Shown: positions 10,901 through 18,448, numbered from the stretch's first letter. The stretch: DNA of 64,000 nucleotides from Flavobacterium cerinum (GCF_004028155.1 NZ_SBII01000001.1:310001-374000), one strand, 5' to 3'. The notes: generated by a model from the letters alone, not told the origin. Numbers and translations are program-made.

Positions 10901-12308
10901 CGTGAATGGGCTTATTGGTATAGCTACCAGTATTAAGAACATACAAATAAATTATACAGAAACAAACGGTACTGTATTACCGGGCTATTTACCTACTATT
11001 GGTTTCCTTGGCTCTTCAAAACCTACAATGGGATTTGTGTTTGGTAACCAGGACGATATTAGGGAAGAAGCTGCGAGACATGGATATTTAACTACATACG
11101 ACAAGTTCAATCAGAACTATACACAGGTTAATACAAGAATGCTTAACCTTACTGCGGCAGTAGATTTATTCCCTGATCTTAAAATAGATCTAACAGCAGA
11201 CAGAAATTATGCTAAGAATTATTCTGAACAGTATGAAGTTATTGCAAGACCGGATGGTTCAGACCAGCCATGGTACAATAGCTTATCACCATATTCATTT
11301 GGTAATTTCCAGATATCTACCATTCTTATCAAAACGGCATTCAGCCAAAGCGATGTAAATGGATCTGCAGCATTTGACGAAATGAGAAGCAACAGGCTGG
11401 ATATTGCAAACAGGCTTGCAGAACAGCATTATGGTGGAACTGCTTTCCCTAGATATGAAGGTGGAGCTGGTGCCAGTGATTTTGCTAAGGCAAATGTTGG
11501 CTATCCGGTAGGGTATGGCCGTAACAGCCAGGCAGTATTATTACCGTCTTTCCTTGCTGCTTATTCAGGACAGGATGCTTCTAAAGTTTCTACAAGTGCA
11601 TTTAGGGATATACCACTGCCTAACTGGGTAGTTAAGTATACCGGACTTATGCGTTACAAATTCTTTAAAGACAGGTTTAAGCGTTTCTCTTTACAGCACG
11701 GTTATAAATCAAGTTATAACATTAATGCATTCCGTTCTAACTTAGACTATGATCCGGGTAATACAGAAAAACGTGATAATAACGGTGAAGGTAACTTCAT
11801 TAATAGAAATATTATATCAAACATCAACCTTACAGAGCAGTTCAGTCCGCTTATCCGTGTAGATTTTGAGATGAAGAACTCTATAAAAATATTAGCAGAG
11901 ATAAGAAAAGACAGAACCCTGAACATGAGTTTTGATAACAACCTTCTTACAGAGGTTAGAGGAAACGAATATATTGTAGGGCTTGGTTACCGTATCAAGG
12001 ATGTTATTATTAATTCCAGCCTAGCAGATAATCCTACTAATACTATTAGAAGTGATATTAACATTAAGACGGATTTCTCACTTAGGAAGAATGAAACGAT
12101 AATACGTTACCTGGATTATGATAACAACCAGTTAGGTGGTGGACAGAACATCTGGACAGTTAAGTTTACAGCAGATTATTCGTTCAGTAAAAACTTAACA
12201 GCGATATTCTACTATGACCATTCGTTCTCGAAAGCGGTAATATCTACTTCTTATCCGTTAACTAATATACGTTCCGGATTTACCATCAGGTATAATTTCG
12301 GAAATTAA
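4977..12308 (+). CDS. sprA: cell-surface protein SprA, type IX secretion outer-membrane translocon
   Basis: This 2443-residue protein is among the largest single-chain outer-membrane beta-barrels known and forms the channel of the type IX secretion system, also needed for gliding. The start is TTG at 4977; no in-frame ATG precedes the signal peptide (hydrophobic stretch ending FGFVAQAQ, ~residue 31). Long beta-rich repeats follow, including many motility-SprA blocks such as YIDDFEGSQ near residue 882, and the C-terminus (SGFTIRYNFGN) is a typical outer-membrane strand. Length fits the Flavobacterium johnsoniae protein (~2.4 kb residues). It sits 3 nt after ruvA. Antisense ORFs inside it are shadows. 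Confidence 0.96.
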   Translation: MKTEYSKDFCSELKYVLSVVFLIFGFVAQAQVDEEEDKSRDTIKGYNTGKVEIANPRSIVEAYTYDAATNRYIYTHKFDGFNITYPIILTPEQYQELALRESMRTYFQEKSNAIDGKGTEEQQKNLLPRYYVNSSFFETLFGGNTIDIKPQGSVELDLGVRFTKQDNPSLSPRNRKTFTFDFDQRISMGLQGKVGTRLNVTANYDTESTFAFQNLIKLEYTPTEDDIIQKIEVGNVSFPLSNSLVRGAQSLFGVKLALQFGKTTFTGVFSEQKSQTKTVTAQGGGTIQDFQLFALDYDADKHFFLSQYFRTRYDLALKKYPLVASRVQITRMEVWVTNRQNRINAAENNSRNIIAIQDLGEAPLTKAGNVSVDITDQIIGFSPALPGFFNVPANSLPDNENNKLDPEKINAGSWLASSIREIVTVNDGSFTNGLVAKEGRDYSKLENARKLSPSEYTFNTQLGYISLNQRLNNDEVLAVAYQYTDGREVHQVGEFGTDGIEATVIDNQAGNTPGGPPPIPVTQSLILKMLKSNLVNVEEPVWDLMMKNVYQIPGAFQLAQEDFRFNILYTDPSPLNYISPVDGFPLPGGDDPDVAVADTPLLNVFNVDRLTYAGDPQPGGDGFFDFVPGMTIDPQFGKVIFTTAEPFGEFLYDKLQAEGATGDYNTDPETLFNPNQKRYVYRSMYKSTQADALQQSEKNKFQLRGRFKSTGGDGIPLGAFNVPQGSVVVTAGGRVLVEGTDYTVNYQLGRVQIIDPSLQASNTPIEVSVENNSVFGQQTRRFAGFNIEHKFSDKFLIGGTLLNMSERPFTQKTNYGQESVNNTIYGLNTTFSTEVPFFTRMVNKLPNLDTDVPSNFSFRGEVAYLQPGASKADQFNGEATTYIDDFEGSQTNIDMRSALGWTLSSAPATLFPGEISPTNDLAYGFRRSKLSWYSIDPIFYASNSQPSGISKQDLASNKTRRVYYDELYPVTDVAPGQTRVVNTLDLSYYPRERGPYNFNNIELNAGNNFTFTEADAPQNWAGIMRAINSTNFEQTNVEYIQFWIMDPFSGNPDDVIPQDNTGMLEINLGELSEDILKDNRKQYENGLPEANANQAIFSTVWGDVPVSQSLIYAFDTNNANRAIQDVGFDGLTDDEERAKFADHGYGGLDDPSGDNYQFYLSATGGILDRYKNYNGTQGNSPVDVGNTNRGSTTLPDTEDINRDNTMNTIDAYFRYQIPITPGVKPGEGYVVDERKFDVATDAGPRLTGRWLLYKVPVEGPGAVAVGGISSIRSIRFMRLLMTGFKNDVTLRFGALDLVRGEWRRFANTLDANDPLLTDDNTGFDVVSLNVQENGDRKPIKYVSPPGVRREQLYSNNAVINQNEQSLSLRAYSALGTDGGLEPDDSRAVFKNVNVDMRQFKKLRMFLHAEALPTDGVPLLDDEMRAFLRFGNDFTDNFYQVEMKLKVTGQNQVTAEEVWPDANEVVLSLSALTKLKIMKLGGNVPPPDVNGIVFVTAQSLDSSLSPDMIIGIKGNPNFGNVRTLMLGVKNSYSLTQPGAKTIRGEVWFNELRLSDMDNKGGMAAVASMDTNFADFATLSATGRMSTIGFGTIEQSPNERSREDVKQYDIVTNISLGKLLPKKWGINLPFNYGVGEEIITPEYDPFQQDVKLQQLIDVTASEAEKDNLRDRAIDYTKRKSINFIGVKKERGAEQKQHVYDPENITLSYSFNQTEHHDFEVESLLDQQVRTTANYSYAFKPKPIEPLKNTAFMKKSQYWKLLSDFNFNYLPTNISFSTDIIRQFNRQQFRNIDVEGIPISPLYRRNYFFNYQYGFNYNITKSLKFNYAVATSNIVRNYPMSRDETIQSDYTIWEDFWNTGEPNTHTQQFVVNYDIPINKLPIFSFVKSTYSYTGNYNWQRSTDALSVIEDETGVYNLGNTVQNSNKHVLNTTLNMDLLYKYVGLTAKKPVKNAPPKTAPKPGEKIAAAPTATTNDNVFVNGLIGIATSIKNIQINYTETNGTVLPGYLPTIGFLGSSKPTMGFVFGNQDDIREEAARHGYLTTYDKFNQNYTQVNTRMLNLTAAVDLFPDLKIDLTADRNYAKNYSEQYEVIARPDGSDQPWYNSLSPYSFGNFQISTILIKTAFSQSDVNGSAAFDEMRSNRLDIANRLAEQHYGGTAFPRYEGGAGASDFAKANVGYPVGYGRNSQAVLLPSFLAAYSGQDASKVSTSAFRDIPLPNWVVKYTGLMRYKFFKDRFKRFSLQHGYKSSYNINAFRSNLDYDPGNTEKRDNNGEGNFINRNIISNINLTEQFSPLIRVDFEMKNSIKILAEIRKDRTLNMSFDNNLLTEVRGNEYIVGLGYRIKDVIINSSLADNPTNTIRSDINIKTDFSLRKNETIIRYLDYDNNQLGGGQNIWTVKFTADYSFSKNLTAIFYYDHSFSKAVISTSYPLTNIRSGFTIRYNFGN

Positions 12309-12342
12309 TCGAAAAACATTTTAGAGTTATTTTTATATAACA

Positions 12343-12350
12343 TACATTTG
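12343..12350 (+). promoter_or_regulatory. -7 element TACATTTG upstream of gcvH
   Basis: Matches TAnnTTTG 16 nt before the gcvH start, with a TTTTAG stretch about 20 nt upstream as a weak -33 element. Confidence 0.5.
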
Positions 12351-12366
12351 CGAAAAACAAAGTAAC

Positions 12367-12747
12367 ATGAATATTCCAGCAAATTTAAAGTACACAAAAG
12401 ACCACGAGTGGGTTAAGATAGAAGGTGATGTAGCTACAGTAGGCATTACTGATTTTGCTCAAAAAGAATTGGGTGATATAGTATACGTTGAAGTAGAAAC
12501 TCTTGATCAGACTCTTGATAAAGATGAAGTTTTTGGTACGGTAGAAGCTGTTAAAACAGTATCAGACCTTTTCCTTCCATTATCTGGAGAGATAATTGAA
12601 TTTAACGATTCTCTTGAAACTACTCCGGAAAAAGTAAACTCTGATCCTTACGGAGACGGATGGATGATTAAAATTAAAATATCGAACGACTCTGAAGTAA
12701 GTGAATTGCTAAGCAGCGATCAGTACAAAGAGCTAATAGGTGCATAA
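12367..12747 (+). CDS. gcvH: glycine cleavage system H protein
   Basis: This 126-residue protein carries the lipoyl arm that shuttles the aminomethyl group between the P, T and L proteins of the glycine cleavage complex. The lipoyl-lysine motif [10 protein letters not shown] is present with Lys63, and the N-terminus ([14 protein letters not shown]) and length are standard. It has a likely promoter of its own and overlaps the following VanZ-like gene by 8 nt. No other glycine-cleavage gene lies in the window. Confidence 0.97.
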   Translation: MNIPANLKYTKDHEWVKIEGDVATVGITDFAQKELGDIVYVEVETLDQTLDKDEVFGTVEAVKTVSDLFLPLSGEIIEFNDSLETTPEKVNSDPYGDGWMIKIKISNDSEVSELLSSDQYKELIGA

Positions 12748-13114
12748 TAAATTTCTTTGGGCGGCTATCGTCTGGACATTATTTCTAACCTATTTCTGTC
12801 TAACCGGGTCTTCACAGATTCCACAGGCAAATTGGCTGAATATTCCAAATAAAGACAAGGCGGTTCATTTTATTTTTTATTTTGTCTTTACATTATTGTG
12901 GTGTCTGTATTTTTGGTCAAAAAAGAATTACAGTTACAGTAAAACAATAGTATTGACTTTTTTTATGGCAGTAGTTTATGGTATCATCATTGAGGTATGC
13001 CAGGGAGCATTTACTGCCGATAGAAGTGCTGACATTATGGATGTGCTGGCCAATACAGCCGGAAGTGCTTTGGCAGTTTTGGTTTTATGGTTTTTAAAGA
13101 AAAAGAAACAATAG
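12740..13114 (+). CDS. VanZ-like family membrane protein
   Basis: This 124-residue protein has about four membrane segments and the VanZ-family pattern [12 protein letters not shown] ... [24 protein letters not shown] (acidic/Arg motif before the last helix). VanZ-like proteins are broadly spread; their biochemical role is unclear outside teicoplanin resistance. The start is GTG at 12740, overlapping the end of gcvH by 8 nt in another frame, which suggests translational coupling. A terminator follows directly. Resistance should not be inferred from the name. Confidence 0.85.
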   Translation: MHNKFLWAAIVWTLFLTYFCLTGSSQIPQANWLNIPNKDKAVHFIFYFVFTLLWCLYFWSKKNYSYSKTIVLTFFMAVVYGIIIEVCQGAFTADRSADIMDVLANTAGSALAVLVLWFLKKKKQ

Positions 13115-13120
13115 TTATAT

Positions 13121-13149
13121 AATCCCCGGCTTAGGCAGGGGATTTTTTA
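13121..13149 (+). terminator. intrinsic terminator after the VanZ-like gene
   Basis: AATCCCC (13121-13127) pairs with GGGGATT (13138-13144) around a 10-nt loop, followed by a T run. It separates gcvH-vanZ from deoC. Confidence 0.8.
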
Positions 13150-13160
13150 TTTAAAATAAT

Positions 13161-13904
13161 ATGGACATAAAGCAATATCTTGATTCGACATATTTAAAAA
13201 CTGCCGAACAGGCAGGGATCTCTGAAGCAGAAAACCGCCAAGTGGTTGTTAGTGCGATCGTAGAAGCGATGGCTGAAAATTTCAAGCTGGTCATGATCCG
13301 CCCTGAAATGGTTAAAATGGCTAAAGAACTAATCACTGCCGCAAACTCTAAAGTTAGTATCGGTACAGTTATCGACTTTCCGGAGGGTAAAGGTTCGCTG
13401 GAAAATAAACTTGCTGAAGCCGAAAAAGCAATTGTTGATGGTGCTGATGATCTTGATTTTGTTTTGGATTATGAAGGATTCAAAGCAGGAAAGGTTGATA
13501 CTGTAAAAGAACAGGTATTACAATGTACCTACTTAGGACTTCAAAATGATAAAATTGTAAAATGGATAATCGAGGTGGCAGCACTTAATGATCATGAAAT
13601 TGTGCAGTTAAGTGCTTTAGTGAAGAATGTCGTTTTGTCCAATTTTGAAGAGAATAAATATTCTAAAGTATTCGTGAAATCATCTACCGGATTTTATAAA
13701 ACTCGTGACGGTATGCCAAACGGAGCCACATTATCGGCAATAAAATTAATGTTGGAAAATTCTTTTCCGTTGCCTGTTAAAGCTGCAGGAGGCGTGCGTA
13801 CATTGCAGGAAGCGCAGCAAATGATAGCATTAGGTGTAAAGCGTATAGGTACGTCGTCTGCCAAATCTATAGCTGATGGAAGTAAAGCAGAGGGAGGTTA
13901 TTAA
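13161..13904 (+). CDS. deoC: deoxyribose-phosphate aldolase
   Basis: This 247-residue class I aldolase cleaves 2-deoxyribose-5-phosphate to glyceraldehyde-3-phosphate and acetaldehyde in deoxynucleoside breakdown. The Schiff-base lysine is Lys173 in FVKSSTGF; DDLDFVLDYEGF (~96-107) supplies the conserved aspartates, and KAAGGVRTLQEA is the C-terminal lysine/glycine loop. Length is usual. It is a single gene between two terminators; no promoter of the TAnnTTTG type is clear, so some read-through from upstream is possible. Confidence 0.95.
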   Translation: MDIKQYLDSTYLKTAEQAGISEAENRQVVVSAIVEAMAENFKLVMIRPEMVKMAKELITAANSKVSIGTVIDFPEGKGSLENKLAEAEKAIVDGADDLDFVLDYEGFKAGKVDTVKEQVLQCTYLGLQNDKIVKWIIEVAALNDHEIVQLSALVKNVVLSNFEENKYSKVFVKSSTGFYKTRDGMPNGATLSAIKLMLENSFPLPVKAAGGVRTLQEAQQMIALGVKRIGTSSAKSIADGSKAEGGY

Positions 13905-13911
13905 ATGAAAA

Positions 13912-13940
13912 AACCTTCCCGGGTTGGGGAAGGTTATTTC
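13912..13940 (+). terminator. intrinsic terminator after deoC
   Basis: AACCTTCCC (13912-13920) pairs with GGGAAGGTT (13927-13935) over a 6-nt loop, followed by ATTTCTTC. Confidence 0.7.
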
Positions 13941-14148
13941 TTCACATAGCAAATTTCTTTTTGAGATTTATTTCTTTTTCATAGCAATTATTCCCAGCGA
14001 AATTTTCTTTTCTGTAATAGCTTTTTAAGATTCGGGAAGTGATTTTAAAAAGGAACTACAACTAGTAGATGCATACAAATTAAAAAGGTTGCGTCGAAAT
14101 GTTATTTTTTTTAGTATTTTTTATTTTACTGCTTCTTTTCCAATATCC

Positions 14149-14180
14149 TTTTGAGTAAATGTAATTTTGGAGTATCTTTG
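14149..14180 (+). promoter_or_regulatory. promoter for the heme o synthase/oxidase cluster
   Basis: TTTTG ending at 14153 and TATCTTTG at 14173-14180 are separated by 19 nt, an almost ideal Bacteroidota housekeeping promoter. Transcription would begin ~12-15 nt before the start codon at 14201. Confidence 0.75.
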
Positions 14181-14200
14181 CGCAAGTTTTGTAAACCCCA

Positions 14201-15115
14201 ATGAAAATCATTTTGAACGCTCAACAAGACCCACTTTCTTTTAAATCCATTTTTGCAGATTTTATCGCAATAACAAAGGCTAGACTTGCTATTAGTGTTG
14301 TGTTTTCATCTGTGGCCGGATACCTCCTTGGCGTGTCAGAAGAACATGCTTTTAGCTGGATGACTCTTTTCCTTTTAGCCCTTGGCGGTTATTGTATGGT
14401 AGGGGCTTCTAACGTTTTCAACCAAATTATAGAAAAAGACCTCGATGCCTTAATGGACAGGACAAAAAAACGTCCCGTTCCTTCAGGAAAAATGTCTGTG
14501 CGAACTGCTTTTGTCGTAGGAGCTATATTGACTGTTATAGGTATTGGTATACTATATAGTATTAATCCTAAAACGGCAATGTTTGGGGCAATATCTATAT
14601 TCTTATACACAAGCATCTACACACCTTTAAAAACGAGGACACCATTGTCTGTATTTGTAGGTGCATTTCCGGGTGCTATACCATTTATGTTAGGCTGGGT
14701 AGCTGCTACAGATGTTTTTGGTATCGAAGCGGGGACATTGTTTCTTATACAGTTTTTCTGGCAGTTCCCCCACTTTTGGGCTATTGGCTGGTTTTTGTTT
14801 GACGATTATAAGAAAGCAGGTTTCTTTATGCTTCCTACAGGTAAGAAGGACAAAAAAACAGCCTTGCAGACCATATTATATACAGTATGGTTAATTATAG
14901 CATCATTACTGCCTGTAACCGGGTTTACAGGAGAATTAAAGTTAAGCATAGTATCTGCGGTTATAGTATTCCTGCTGGGCTTATGGATGCTGGTTTATGC
15001 AGTTAAGTTATATAAAAAAATGGACGCGCCTGCCGCACGGAAGTTAATGCTGGTGAGTGTTTCTTACATTTCATTGCTGCAGGTAATATATGTTTTAGAT
15101 AAATTTATTAGATAA
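14201..15115 (+). CDS. cyoE: heme o synthase (protoheme IX farnesyltransferase)
   Basis: This 304-residue UbiA-fold membrane enzyme attaches a farnesyl group to heme b, giving heme o for heme-copper oxidases (also called CtaB). The first prenyl-diphosphate motif is NQIIEKDLDALMDR (~76-89) and the second acidic loop is DDYKKAGFFMLP (~205-216); about nine membrane helices can be seen. A good promoter lies upstream. It is followed after 4 nt by a subunit III gene, and its place at the head of an oxidase cluster supports the call. CtaB and CyoE are not separable from sequence alone. Confidence 0.94.
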   Translation: MKIILNAQQDPLSFKSIFADFIAITKARLAISVVFSSVAGYLLGVSEEHAFSWMTLFLLALGGYCMVGASNVFNQIIEKDLDALMDRTKKRPVPSGKMSVRTAFVVGAILTVIGIGILYSINPKTAMFGAISIFLYTSIYTPLKTRTPLSVFVGAFPGAIPFMLGWVAATDVFGIEAGTLFLIQFFWQFPHFWAIGWFLFDDYKKAGFFMLPTGKKDKKTALQTILYTVWLIIASLLPVTGFTGELKLSIVSAVIVFLLGLWMLVYAVKLYKKMDAPAARKLMLVSVSYISLLQVIYVLDKFIR

Positions 15116-15119
15116 TAGT

Positions 15120-15698
15120 ATGAAAATGACACTCGAAGAGCATAACGAAAGGAATGCTAAGTCTAAAAAAATGTTGTTATGGTTTGCAATGGTAAGCATG
15201 TTTATGATGTTTGCCGGACTTACCAGTGCGTATGTTGTGAGTACTTCAAGGCCGGACTGGTTAAATGATTTTGTTTTACCGCAGGCTTTTATAATAAGTA
15301 CAGTGCTTATTGTTGTGAGTAGTATTACATTTCATATGGCAAAAGTGACCATGAAAAAGAACGACCGCAGTGCAACTACAATGTGGCTTTTAGTTACATT
15401 AGGCTTAGGTATTGCATTTGTTGTAGCTCAGTTTTATGGCTTTAGTGAGGTTATAAAGAACGGTTATTATTTTACAGGACCAGAGAGTACTGTAACTACT
15501 TCGTTCCTTTATATTGTTACGATGCTTCACCTTGCTCACCTTTTTGCAGGACTTATTGTGCTGCTGGTTGTAATTTATAATCATTTTAAACAAAAATACA
15601 ATTCGTCTCAAACCCTTGGAATAGAGTTGGGTGCAATGTTTTGGCACTTTCTTGATATTTTGTGGGTTTATTTGTTTTTCTTTTTCTATTTCTATTAA
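15120..15698 (+). CDS. cytochrome c oxidase subunit III-like protein (short form)
   Basis: This 192-residue protein has five membrane helices and subunit III features, including FLYIVTMLHLAHLFAGLIVL and the C-terminal MFWHFLDILWVYLFFFFYFY, near-identical in pattern to the end of the next subunit III. Subunit III does not bind redox centres; it stabilises the catalytic core. It follows cyoE by 4 nt. Having two subunit III genes in tandem, a short and a long one, is a feature of Bacteroidota oxidase clusters. Subunits I and II are not in the window. Confidence 0.88.
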   Translation: MKMTLEEHNERNAKSKKMLLWFAMVSMFMMFAGLTSAYVVSTSRPDWLNDFVLPQAFIISTVLIVVSSITFHMAKVTMKKNDRSATTMWLLVTLGLGIAFVVAQFYGFSEVIKNGYYFTGPESTVTTSFLYIVTMLHLAHLFAGLIVLLVVIYNHFKQKYNSSQTLGIELGAMFWHFLDILWVYLFFFFYFY

Positions 15699-15711
15699 AA
15701 GAAAAAAAATG

Positions 15712-15719
15712 TAAATTTG
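15712..15719 (+). promoter_or_regulatory. -7 element TAAATTTG upstream of the long subunit III gene
   Basis: Exact TAnnTTTG match, 25 nt before the start at 15745. It may give the downstream genes their own transcript in addition to read-through from cyoE. Confidence 0.5.
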
Positions 15720-15744
15720 GAAACTTTTTAACCAATAACTTTAT

Positions 15745-16722
15745 ATGGCAGCGACAGTTACTACAACAGCTACTACAGGCAAAACATGGGGCGGAGGAAA
15801 CGAGCCTATGGGGGCAAGTTATGGCAAAATGATGATGTGGTTTTTTATCGTATCAGATGCCCTTACTTTCTCAGGATTTCTTGCAGCTTACGGCTTTTCG
15901 AGATTTAAATTCATTGAAACTTGGCCGATAGCGGACGAAGTGTTTAATCACTTTCCGTTTTTGCATGGTGTAGATGCACCAATGTACTATGTGGCATTGA
16001 TGACATTTATACTTATTTTCTCATCGGTAACGATGGTTCTTGCAGTTGATGCAGGTCACCACATGAAAAAAACAAAGGTTGCTGTATATATGCTGCTAAC
16101 CATTGTAGGTGGTTTTATTTTCCTTGGTTCTCAGGCTTGGGAATGGAAAAACTTCATTAAAGGAGAATATGGTGCAATCGAAACTAAAGGTGGAGCTATA
16201 CTTCAGTTTGTTGATACAAGCGGAAACAGAGTGAAACTTGCAGATTTTGCAGCACATTTACCAACTAATCAGGTTCAGAAGAAGAAAAGCAACGGAATAT
16301 GGTTTCAGGATGGAGCTACTTTACCTACATATACTGTAGAAGAAGTAGTTGAAGGTTTCAAAGCGAATCCTAATCTTCTTGTAAGAACTGAATTCCTTAC
16401 AGATAAAAAACAAAAAACAATATTAACGAGAGATCAGTCTATCAAAAGACTTGCTGAAGCTCATTATGTTGTAGAAGGCGCTAACCTTATAAGAAACGAG
16501 TATGGTCATAAATTATTTGCCAACTTCTTTTTCTTCATTACAGGTTTCCACGGTTTCCACGTATTCTCTGGGGTAATGATTAATATCCTTATTTTCCTTA
16601 ATGTAATACTTGGTACTTACGAAAAAAGAAGAAGTTATGAAATGGTAGAGAAAGTTGGTCTTTACTGGCACTTTGTAGATTTAGTTTGGGTGTTTGTATT
16701 TACATTCTTCTACCTAGTTTAA
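15745..16722 (+). CDS. cytochrome c oxidase subunit III (long form with inserted domain)
   Basis: This 325-residue membrane protein matches subunit III at both ends: GKMMMWFFIVSDALTFSGFL near residue 27 and FFFITGFHGFHVFSGVM ... YWHFVDLVWVFVFTFFYLV at the C-terminus. Between helices, residues ~145-245 form a hydrophilic insertion of about 100 residues (KLADFAAHLP ... KTILTRDQSIKRL) absent from classical subunit III. The insertion presumably forms a domain outside the membrane; its function is unknown. It sits between the short subunit III and subunit IV genes. Confidence 0.9.
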   Translation: MAATVTTTATTGKTWGGGNEPMGASYGKMMMWFFIVSDALTFSGFLAAYGFSRFKFIETWPIADEVFNHFPFLHGVDAPMYYVALMTFILIFSSVTMVLAVDAGHHMKKTKVAVYMLLTIVGGFIFLGSQAWEWKNFIKGEYGAIETKGGAILQFVDTSGNRVKLADFAAHLPTNQVQKKKSNGIWFQDGATLPTYTVEEVVEGFKANPNLLVRTEFLTDKKQKTILTRDQSIKRLAEAHYVVEGANLIRNEYGHKLFANFFFFITGFHGFHVFSGVMINILIFLNVILGTYEKRRSYEMVEKVGLYWHFVDLVWVFVFTFFYLV

Positions 16723-16740
16723 TTATTAAAAAATAGCACC

Positions 16741-17091
16741 ATGGCACATTCACACGAATCGAATACAAAAAGAATATGGTACGTTTTTGGACTATTATCT
16801 GTAATAACTATCGTAGAGGTTATTTTAGGTATAGCTAAACCGGAATCATTATACATGAGCAATTTATTCCAGATGAATTTATTGAACTGGATATTTATAA
16901 TCCTTACAGTTGTTAAGGCCTATTATATCATGTGGGCATTCATGCACCTTGAAGGAGAAAAAAGCAGCTTAAGGTGGTCTATTGTGGCGCCTTTAGTGTT
17001 CTTAATTATCTATTTAGTGTTCATCTTGCTGATAGAAGGTAATTATATTTTTGAAGTCTTTAGAGATGCACAATATAAGTGGATATTCTAA
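16741..17091 (+). CDS. cytochrome c oxidase subunit IV family protein
   Basis: This 116-residue protein has three membrane helices and a short histidine-bearing N-terminus (MAHSHES). It contains the subunit IV/CtaF-like pattern TVVKAYYIMWAFMHLEGEKSSLRW. Such small subunits help assemble the core. It starts 18 nt after the long subunit III gene and is followed by a strong terminator, marking the end of the structural part of the cluster. Confidence 0.88.
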   Translation: MAHSHESNTKRIWYVFGLLSVITIVEVILGIAKPESLYMSNLFQMNLLNWIFIILTVVKAYYIMWAFMHLEGEKSSLRWSIVAPLVFLIIYLVFILLIEGNYIFEVFRDAQYKWIF

Positions 17092-17105
17092 GACATATTA
17101 ATTAT

Positions 17106-17137
17106 AAAAAAGGCGGTTTTTCAACCGCCTTTTTTTA
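17106..17137 (+). terminator. intrinsic terminator after the subunit IV gene
   Basis: AAAAAAGGCGGTT pairs with AACCGCCTTTTTT over a 4-nt loop, followed by a T run. Confidence 0.9.
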
Positions 17138-17143
17138 ATTTTG
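17136..17143 (+). promoter_or_regulatory. -7 element TAATTTTG upstream of the SCO-like gene
   Basis: Exact TAnnTTTG match inside the tail of the preceding terminator, 20 nt before the start at 17164. It would restart transcription for the maturation genes. Confidence 0.5.
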
Positions 17144-17163
17144 TACCTGAAATTTTCCTCACT

Positions 17164-17814
17164 ATGAAAAAGACAATTGTACTTTTTGTTTTGTTCGCAC
17201 TTCCTATTGTTTGTTACCTCTTTTTTGCCTCCGGAGTTAACAGTTTTGCTAAGCTCCCTATTGTAACGCCTAATGTGAAAGAGTTCTCCGACTGGAAATC
17301 TCTTTCGGGAGAAAATGTAAAACTAGCCGAGAAAATAACCATACTTGGTTTTCCCGGTGCGGATGTTTTACACAATAAAGGAAATGCCTTTAACCTAAGC
17401 CAGAAGATCTATAATAAGAACATGAAGTTCCAGGACTTCCAAATGGTAATGCTTGTGCCTGAAGGTAGTGAAGCACAAACCAAGGAACTTGTAACTGAGC
17501 TTAGCAGACTTACTGATATGAAAGGATGGCACTATGTATTTGCACCTGCAGATGAAATCCAAAAATATTACGACTCTTTTAATCTTGTTGGTAAGCTTGA
17601 TGATAAAAAGGGAACTTCAAACGTGTTTATCATTGATAAAGACAGAAACCTTAGAGGCCGTAAAGGGGCTAATAGAAAAGGTGAAGAAGAATATAAGGAA
17701 GGTTACAATACCTTCTCTGCAGCCGATCTTCATAATGATATGAGCGATGATGTAAAAGTTGTATTGGCAGAATATCGTTTAGCGCTTAAGAAAAACAATA
17801 AAAGAAAGATATAA
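17164..17814 (+). CDS. membrane-anchored thioredoxin-fold protein lacking redox cysteines
   Basis: This 216-residue protein has one N-terminal membrane segment and then a thioredoxin/SCO-like core (KITILGFPGADVLHNKGNAFN ... NVFIIDKDRNLRGRKG). The usual CxxxC copper/redox motif is absent: the only cysteine is in the membrane segment (~residue 18). It lies 1 nt before the SCO gene, so the two are surely translated together and it probably has a helper or structural role in oxidase assembly. That role is inferred from position only. Confidence 0.75.
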   Translation: MKKTIVLFVLFALPIVCYLFFASGVNSFAKLPIVTPNVKEFSDWKSLSGENVKLAEKITILGFPGADVLHNKGNAFNLSQKIYNKNMKFQDFQMVMLVPEGSEAQTKELVTELSRLTDMKGWHYVFAPADEIQKYYDSFNLVGKLDDKKGTSNVFIIDKDRNLRGRKGANRKGEEEYKEGYNTFSAADLHNDMSDDVKVVLAEYRLALKKNNKRKI

Positions 17815-17815
17815 C

Positions 17816-18448
17816 GTGAAAAATAAATCATATTCATATATAGGGATATCATTTATCGTATTGATATTTGGTATCTGGGCAGTGCCTAAAATTGTGGCTA
17901 AATTCCAAAAATCAGATCTTGTTGAAATTGGCCCTGTTCCGGCTTTTGAACTAACCAATCAAGATGGTAAAAAAATATCCGATAAAGATTATTTAGGCAA
18001 GGTATATGTAGTAGAGTTCTTTTTTAGTACATGTCCAACCATTTGTCCAAAGATGAATGAGAATATGCTGAAAATTGAAAAGGAATTTTATGGTAATCCT
18101 CAGTTTGGTGTTGCTTCAATAACGATTAATCCTAGTCATGATACGCCTCAGGTTTTAAAAGAACATGCAGCTCATCTTGGAGTTAAACATTACAATTGGC
18201 ATTTTTTAACCGGAGATCAGGATTATATACTTAACCTGGCAAAAAAAGGATTTAACCTTTATGCAGGAGAAAACAAAAATGTAGCGGGCGGTTTTGAGCA
18301 TTCAGGATCTTTTGCTTTAGTTGATAAAGATGGTAACATCCGATGTAGGAAAGATAAATACGGGAACCCGATTTTGTATTATGATGGTCTTGAAGAAAGT
18401 GGTGTTAAGGCAATAAAAGAAGATATTAAAAAATTACTGGAAGAATAA
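17816..18448 (+). CDS. SCO family copper chaperone for cytochrome c oxidase
   Basis: This 210-residue protein has an N-terminal membrane anchor and a thioredoxin-fold domain with the copper-binding STCPTICPKM motif (Cys73, Cys77) and the distal ligand His162 in FEHSGSFALVDKDG. SCO proteins deliver copper to, or reduce, the CuA site of subunit II. The start is GTG at 17816, 1 nt after the upstream stop, and the stop overlaps the DUF420 start by 1 nt. Confidence 0.93.
   Translation: MKNKSYSYIGISFIVLIFGIWAVPKIVAKFQKSDLVEIGPVPAFELTNQDGKKISDKDYLGKVYVVEFFFSTCPTICPKMNENMLKIEKEFYGNPQFGVASITINPSHDTPQVLKEHAAHLGVKHYNWHFLTGDQDYILNLAKKGFNLYAGENKNVAGGFEHSGSFALVDKDGNIRCRKDKYGNPILYYDGLEESGVKAIKEDIKKLLEE

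Noticed and set aside
12740..13114. Glycopeptide resistance gene
   Set aside because: VanZ-like proteins are common and no other van gene is present; resistance cannot be inferred.
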